In this document: in pieces, positions 58,012-64,000 of the stretch | How positions within the stretch are numbered: the stretch's first letter is position 1 | Layout: each line of letters opens with the position of its first letter | NCBI GenBank assembly: GCA_026018925.1 | Contig: JAKSZU010000029.1 | Span: 10,639,378-10,703,377, forward strand | Origin: Tupaia tana | Taxonomy: Eukaryota > Chordata > Mammalia > Scandentia > Tupaiidae | Length of the DNA: 64,000 nucleotides | Direction of reading: 5' to 3' | Notes under the pieces: generated by a model | The model's database searches: none | What the model was told of the DNA's origin: nothing | Seen by the model: only the letters and a program-made list of their open reading frames with translations | Position numbers and translations under genes: made by a program

Positions 58012-60516
58012 GTAGAATTACAATTTTGATAATGTTAATTCTTTCAATCCAGGAGGATGGGATGTCCTTACACTTTTTTATGTCACTTTCGATATCTTTT
58101 TTAAGATTTTCATAGTTTTCTTTATAAAGGTCTTTGACTTTCTTAGTTAGGTTTATCCCTAGGTATCTTATACAACTTGTGGCTACAGTGAAAGGGATTC
58201 CTTTCTTCAGCTCTACTTTGTTCAACTTGTTCATATATAGAAATGCTATAAATTTTTGGATATTGATTTTGTAACCCACCGCTTTACTGTATTCACTTAT
58301 TACTTCAAGAAGTTTTTTTCATGAAGACCTTTGGGTCTTCTAAGTATACCATCATGTCATCTGAGAATAAAGATATTTTCAACTCTTCTTTGTCTATTCG
58401 AATGCCTTTTATATTGTTCACTTCTCTTATTGCATTAGCTAAGACTTCCAGTACTATATTAAAGAGTAGTGGAGAAAGTGGGCAGCCTTGCCTAGGACCC
58501 ATTTTTAGTGGAAAGGCTTGCAGCTTTTCCCCATTCAGGATAATGTTAGCTGTAGGTTTTTCATAGATGGCTTTTATTGTGTTAAGAAATGACCCTTCTA
58601 TACCAATCTTACTGATGGTCTTAATCATAAAAGGATGTTGTATTTTATCAACTACTTTCTCCATATCAATTGAAATGATCATATGGTTTTTATCTTTCTT
58701 TCTGTTAATGTGGTGTATTACATTTATGGTCTTGCATATTTTGAACCACGCTTGCATCCCTGTGATAAAGCCTACCTCGTCGTGGTGAATAATTTTTGTT
58801 ATATGTTGTTGGATATGATTTGCAAGTATCTTGTTGAGATTTTTTGCATCTATATTCATCAATGATATTGGTCTGTAGTTTTCCTTTTTTGGCATGTCCT
58901 TATCTGTTTTGGGGATGAGGATAATGGAGGCCTCATAAAATGAATTGAGAAGGTTTCCTTCCTTTTGACTCTTTAGAAATAATTTTAGAAGGATAGGGGT
59001 TAACTCTTCCTTAAAAGGTTTGTAGAATTCAGATGTGAAGCCATCTGGACCTGGGCTTTCCTTTTTTGGGAGGTTCTTTATTAGTGATTCAATCTCCAGG
59101 CTTGTTATGGGTCTATTCAGGTTCTGTATGTCCTCCTGATTCAATCTTGGTAGATTATATGCATCCAGGAATTTGTCCATCTCCTCCAGGTTATCTTGTT
59201 TGTTGGCATATAGTCGCTCATAGTATCCTCTAATGATATTTTGTATTTCTGCTATGTCTGTTGTAATATTGCCTGTTTCATTGCATATTTGATTAATCTG
59301 GTTTCTTTCTTTCTTCTTCTTGATCAGTCTAGCCAATGGTGTGTCGATCTTGTTAATCTTTTCAAAGAACTAGCTATTGCTTTCATTTATTTTCTGTATG
59401 GTTCATTTATTTACTATTTCATTTATTTCTGCTTGAATCTTTATTATTTCTTTTCGCCTGGCATTTTTGGGGTTTGTTTGTTGTGTTTTTCCAATTCCCT
59501 GAGGCATGATGACAGGTTATCTATTTGCCATCTTTCCATCCTTTTCTTATGCACACTAATTGCTATGAATTTCCGTCTTATGACTACCTTTGGCATTTCC
59601 CATAGATTATGGACACTTGTGTACTCATTATCATTTGTTTCCATAAATTTGATTTCAGACTTAATTTCTTCAGTAGTGAAAAAGTCATTCAGAAGTAGGT
59701 TGTTCAGTTTCCATGTGTTCGTGTATTTTTGGGGTTGTTTCTTGAAATTAATCTTGAGTTTAATTCCATCATGGTCAGAGAAGATGCTGGATACAGTTTC
59801 TATGCCTTTGAATCTGTAAAGGTTTGATTTGTGTCCTAACATATGATCAATCTTTGAAAAGGTTCCATGCCGGGGTGAGAAGAATGTATATGTTGTGGAT
59901 GTAGGGTGGAAAGTTCTATAGATATCTGTCAAGCCCATTCAATTTATAGTATCATTTCGGTCCTGTATCTTTCTATTTATTTTCTGTCTAGAAGATCTGT
60001 CTAAAGTAGATAATGGGGTGTTGAGATCTCCAACAATAATAGTATTTCTTCCTATTTCTCCTTTTAGCTCCAGCAGTCTTTCCTTTGCATATTCAAGTGC
60101 ACTTGAATTGGGTGCATAGATATTTATAAGAGTTATGTCTTCTTGCTGGATTACGCCATTTACTATTATATACTGCTCTTCTTTGTCTCTTCTTACAGTC
60201 TTTGTCTTGAAATCTATTTTGTCTGAGATCACTATCGCTACTTCATCCCTTTTTTGATTTCCATATGCATGGAGTATCTTTTTCCAGTCCTTTACTTTTA
60301 GTCTATGTATGTCTTTATCCATAAGGTGAGTTTCTTGTAGGCAACAGATAGAGTTTTTTTTATTTTTTTCCATTCAGCCAATCTTTGTCTCTTAATTGGA
60401 GAATTTAATCCATTTATATTCAATGTAATTATCGATATTTCCATATCTGATCCTATCATTAAGTGAGACATTTTCTTGGTTGCTTTATGTTCTCATATAA
60501 CTGTCTGTCTGACTTT

Positions 60517-61481
60517 TTAGTTTTCCTGGTATAGTACTCCCTTCAGAACCTCTTGAAAGCTGGTCTGAACTTGGTAAATTCCTTCAAATTTTGTTTACTT
60601 GAGAATGTTTTTATCATTTTTTCCCATATGAAAGATAATTTGCCAGGTATAGTATTTTTGGTTGAAATTGTTTTTCACTCAACACTTTGACTATGCTCCT
60701 CCATGCTTTCCTTGCCTGCATTGCTTCTGCTGAGAGATCCGATGTTAGCCTGATGGGGTGACCTTTGTAAGTAACTTGATGTTTTCCACTTGCCAACTTT
60801 AGTATCTTGCCTTTGTCTGTTGTTTTTGCCAGTCTGGCTATGATGTGCCTTGGAGAGGATCTTCTTGGGTTGATTCTTGTTGGGGTCTCTGTATTTCTTG
60901 GGTCTGGATATTTGAATGACTTTCTAGGCTTGGACAGTTTTCTTCCAGGATGTCATGGAATAAATTATCTAGGCCCTTATTATTTTCTTCCTCTTCTGGA
61001 ATACCAATTATCCAGATGTTGGTACGCTTGATGGTATCCAGTATTCCTGTATATTATCCTCATTTTTCATGGTTGTTTTCTCAGTCTTCTTGATGCTTTT
61101 TTCTAGGTCAGATGTTTTGTCTTCTACATTAGAGATTCGATCTTCTGCCTGGTCTAACCTACTTTTAATACTTTCAAGGGACATTTTGATTTCCTGTATC
61201 ACATTGTTCAATCCTAGAAGTTCCATCTGGTTCTTGTTTAAGGTATCCATTTCTTCTTTTAAGTCATGAAAGGACTTCCTCATCTCCTGGAGCTCCTTGT
61301 CTCTTTTCTCTTCCATCTCAGTTAGTTTGGTCACAACAAATATTCTGAATTCCTTATCAGACATGTCCACCACATCCATTGTGTTGACTGTGGGTGATGT
61401 AGGCTTGATGATTTCCCTTGAGGAAGAGGCCTTTTGTTGGTTGCTCATATTTCTTGAGCCTCTATGATTGTTCATAGTCAT
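60517..61481 (-). pseudogene. L1-b ORF1, frameshifted
   Basis: N-terminal half open (61481-61008): MTMNNHRGSRNMSNQQKASS, coiled coil with MRKSFHDLKEEMDTLNKNQM and RLDQAEDRISNVEDKTSDLE. A frameshift near 61045 (after MKNEDNIQ) diverts it. The C-terminal domain is legible downstream (KHQVTYKGHPIRLTSDLSAE at about 60780). The TAA is at 60519-60517. It was the L1 RNA-binding chaperone. Confidence 0.88.
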
Positions 61482-62030
61482 CAGGTAATCTATATGTTGC
61501 TTCCTATCTTATTAAAGGTATCTGAGTGCTAAAAGTTGTACAGGATTAGAAAATTGATGATTTCCCTTATGGTTGACCTACTTGTTGCTCACAATTACCA
61601 TTAAGAGTTGCCACTAGTCCTGGATGGCCCAAAGTCCTCCCTGTTTCTAAGGAGTGGTGAGCCTCAAACTGATCTAATAAACAACACCTAAAGAGCAAAG
61701 AATAACAAAACAACAAAAAAAAGAAATCACGTGGTGCCCGTTGTGTGCCACAGACTATTCAAATCACTAAAATTCAGAGAGCCCAAAAGCAAGTGGTAAA
61801 GGACCAGAGGATGCGTAACAGGTCCAGAGCAGTAGGGCCTGCAGCCTCAGGCTGCTTGGTATCCGGAACTTCTGTCCGGCTCTATCTGGTTTGCAGGTGG
61901 GGTGGGGTGCAAGTTCATCTTAAAGCCGCATGCAACCAACGGGGGTCCAAGGAGGAGTAGGGGTGAGGATTCGTGAAGGTCCAGGGCAGCGGTCGAGCAT
62001 GTAGCCTTAGGCCACCTGGTGTCCGCCCCC
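61482..62030 (-). promoter_or_regulatory. L1-b 5'UTR
   Basis: Homologous to 20835-21326 (shared TGGATGGCCCAAAGTCCTCC and CTAAGGAGTGGTGAGCCTC). It retains about 40 bp that L1-a lacks, including a CACGTGG motif (E-box core) near 61729. Not monomeric. Confidence 0.7.
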
Positions 62031-62045
62031 CCACTTTTTTTCCAA

Positions 62046-62283
62046 AGACTTTTGTGATAGGATGAATGCATTCACCAGAGTCACAGAGAAACAATAAGTG
62101 AGAAATTACTCCCCAGGAGGGATAATCATGCCAAATTGTTTCTCCTCCATTCTCCTCTCAGAATTTTAGGTGAATATGGACATGTTCCTGGCATGAGTTT
62201 GAAGCCACTGGGTCTGGAACTCAAACCATGATAGGCTAAACAGGAGTCCAATGATGTAACCATTATGCCATCTGCTGGTCCCT
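62046..62283 (-). mobile_element. Diverged antisense SINE
   Basis: AAGACTTTTGTGATAGGATG to ATGCCATCTGCTGGTCCC at the right. Few CpGs remain; old. Confidence 0.83.
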
Positions 62284-62287
62284 TTTA

Positions 62288-64000
62288 TTTTTCTTTCAGT
62301 TTTTTAGTTTTTCTTGTAGAGGTCTTTCACTTCTTTGGTTAGGTTTATACAAATTTTTTCATTATTATTGTACATGGAATGGCTTTTTTCAATTATCAGT
62401 CTTTTCATTGTTGGTGCATTAACAGTCTATTGTTTTTGTATGTTGGTTTTGTATACTATCACTTTACTGTACTCATTTTTCAGTTCCCAGGCTTTTTTTT
62501 TCTTTTTTTGTAAACTTTTGAGGTCTCCTATGCATATAATCATGTCATCTTCAAATAGAGATAATTTCACTTTTTTTCCTATTTGAATGCCTTTTATTTT
62601 ACTCTCTTGTCTGATTGCATTGTCTAGGACTACCAGTACCATGATAAAAAAGAAAAAAAGAATGTAGGAAGTGGACAGTCTTGTCTTGTTTCAGTTTTTA
62701 GTGGAACAACTTTCAGCTTTTCACCATTCTGAATAATATTACTTACAAATTTTTCATTTATGGCATTTACTGTGTTGAGAAATGTCCCTTTTATTTCTTT
62801 TCTTTTTTTTTTTTTTTTGAGAGGTTTTTGCTATAGGGCGCGTGCATTCGCCAGACAGACAGAGAGAGACAGAGAGATAGAAAGTGAGAAATCACCACCC
62901 AGGGGGGATGGCCATGCCACAATCCCTTCTCCTCCATTCTCCTCTCGGGATCTTGGGCACGCACGCACATGCACCTGGCATAAGTTTAAGCCACCGGGTC
63001 CGGGATGCGAACCGCGGTCAACTACGTGGGAGTCCAGCGACATAGCCATTATGCTAACTGCTGGTACCAAGAGAAATGTCCTTTTTATTTCAATTTTGCT
63101 GAGAATATTAATCATGAAAGGATATTTTATCTTATTGAATCCTTTTTCTTCATTTATTGATATGATCATTTGTTTTTTATCTTTCTGTTAATGTGTTGTA
63201 TTACATTTATTGTGTTACATATATTGAACCACCCTTGAGTTCCTAAGATAAAGCCTACCTGGTTGTGGTGTATATTCTTCTGAACATGTTGTTGGATGCA
63301 ATGTGCTGGTATCTTGAGAATTTTTGCATCTGATTTCAACATAGCTATTGGTTTGCAGTTTTTTGGTTTTGTTGCTATTGTTATGTCATTGTCTGTTTTG
63401 GAGATGAGGATAATGGAAGGTTCATAGACCAAATTTGGAAGAGTTTCTTTCTTTTGTATCTTAATAAATACTTAGAGGTGAATGGATTTCTCTTCTTTAA
63501 AAATTTTGTAGAAATCTGAAGTATAGCAATTGGAACTTGGGCTCTTCTTTGTTGTGAAACTATTTTTTACTGATTCAATCTCATAACCTTTTGTGGGTCT
63601 TTACAGGCTTTCAGTTTCTTCCTGGTTCAAACTTTGTAAATTATATGTGTCCTGAAGTTAGTCCATCTCATCTAAGTTTGCTTGTTTGTTGGTATACAGT
63701 TGCTTGTAGTATTCATTCATAATCTATTGTATTTATGTTATGTATATTATAATATTGCTGATTTATTTATATCAGTGTTTCCTCTAGTCTTGTTTAATCT
63801 AGTTAATGGTATATTGATCATTTATCTTCTCAAAGAACAAGCTATTGGTTTCACTTATTTTATGTATAATTCTTTTATTCTCTATTTCATTTTTTCTGCC
63901 CAAATATTTATTATTTAATTCTGGTATTTTTGAATTTTTCTTGTTGTTTTTGTTTTTCCAGAACCCTGAGATGTGTCATTACATTGTCTATTTAACACTA
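62288..64000 (-). mobile_element. Old antisense L1 ORF2, running off the window
   Basis: Reverse-strand ORF2 from the RT C-terminal side (62300-62760, compare 58090-58570) to the RT N-terminal and EN-RT linker side (63350-64000; reverse of [20 protein letters not shown] at 63290-63230). Many breaks. Interrupted by a young SINE at 62810-63067. Confidence 0.83.
62810..63067 (-). mobile_element. Young antisense SINE with TSD
   Basis: GAGAGGTTTTTGCTATAGGG to GCTAACTGCTGGTACC, CpG-rich. Duplication of GAGAAATGTCC(C)TTTTATTTC at about 62779 and 63071. The right copy matches the L1 frame, dating the SINE after the L1. Confidence 0.93.

Larger units (their letters stand above)
53730..60440 (-). pseudogene. 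L1-b ORF2, broken, split by insertion at 55175-58011
   Basis: Endonuclease: CCLQETHLMDKD (about 60340), VGDLNTPLSTLDRSSRQK (about 60045) and FSDHDGIKLKINFK (about 59780). A CGA to TGA change at about 59940 interrupts it relative to L1-a. Reverse transcriptase, 59336-58305: [62 protein letters not shown]. The catalytic box is FSDD where L1-a has FADD, and the first-Asp box is DMEKVVDK where L1-a has DAEKPFDK. The C-terminal 205 codons (54344-53730, including [20 protein letters not shown]) are open. Confidence 0.88.
53310..62030 (-). mobile_element. Near full-length L1 (L1-b), interrupted by a composite element
   Basis: Reading leftwards from about 62030: 5'UTR (to 61482), ORF1 (61481-60517), ORF2 (about 60440 to 53730), 3'UTR to 53310. 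Excluding the 2.85 kb insertion it is about 5.87 kb, matching L1-a closely in length and sequence. Stops and frameshifts are present in both frames. I could not find a clean target duplication for L1-b. Confidence 0.9.

Overview
This is a stretch of nuclear DNA from a placental mammal. It is AT-rich, intron-poor in coding content and dominated by retrotransposons: LINE-1 (L1) and half-L1 (HAL1) elements, about thirty copies of a roughly 250 bp tRNA-derived SINE, and at least four solo LTRs. I could not name the species from the sequence. A high SINE load and a vomeronasal receptor gene fit many lineages that retain a functional vomeronasal organ.

Layout. 0-11 kb: an L1 5'UTR monomer array, an inverted L1 3' end, an L1 ORF2 tail, a solo LTR, several SINEs, an old L1 with its own 5' monomers, then a processed histone H3.3 pseudogene (10.8-11.7 kb). 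11.7-23.9 kb: a nest of at least four levels. An old antisense L1 carries a nearly full-length L1 (12358-21326, 15 bp target duplication), which carries a HAL1-type element (16099-18934, 18 bp duplication) with ORF1 broken by one stop. The old L1 also holds a 673 bp solo LTR. 24-32 kb: LTR-like DNA, an unassigned 2.6 kb block, an ancient L1 fragment and a second HAL1 with a monomeric promoter.

32.1-50 kb (minus strand): the only host gene with recognisable exons, a type 2 vomeronasal receptor (V2R, class C GPCR). Exons 1, 3, 4, 5 and 6 have good splice sites and compatible phases. Exon 2 was not found, and exon 6 has one frameshift between TM1 and TM2, so it is probably a pseudogene. Its introns are packed with SINEs, L1s, a solo LTR ending about 38 bp beyond exon 3, and a 0.9 kb AT microsatellite field.

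51-64 kb: an old L1 with a 350 bp solo LTR, then a second nearly full-length L1 (about 53310-62030). Inside its ORF2 sits the most unusual object here: a 2.84 kb composite retrotransposon (55175-58011) bounded by a 16 bp target-site duplication. In its own (minus) orientation it reads: 34 bp GC-rich VNTR, short spacer, 19 bp GC-rich VNTR, a captured open reading frame of unknown origin ending in a stop codon, and a 3' tail shared with the HAL1 elements of this window, then A-rich. It is architecturally similar to the primate SVA/LAVA elements but built from unrelated parts, with a HAL1 tail in the place of the SINE-R.
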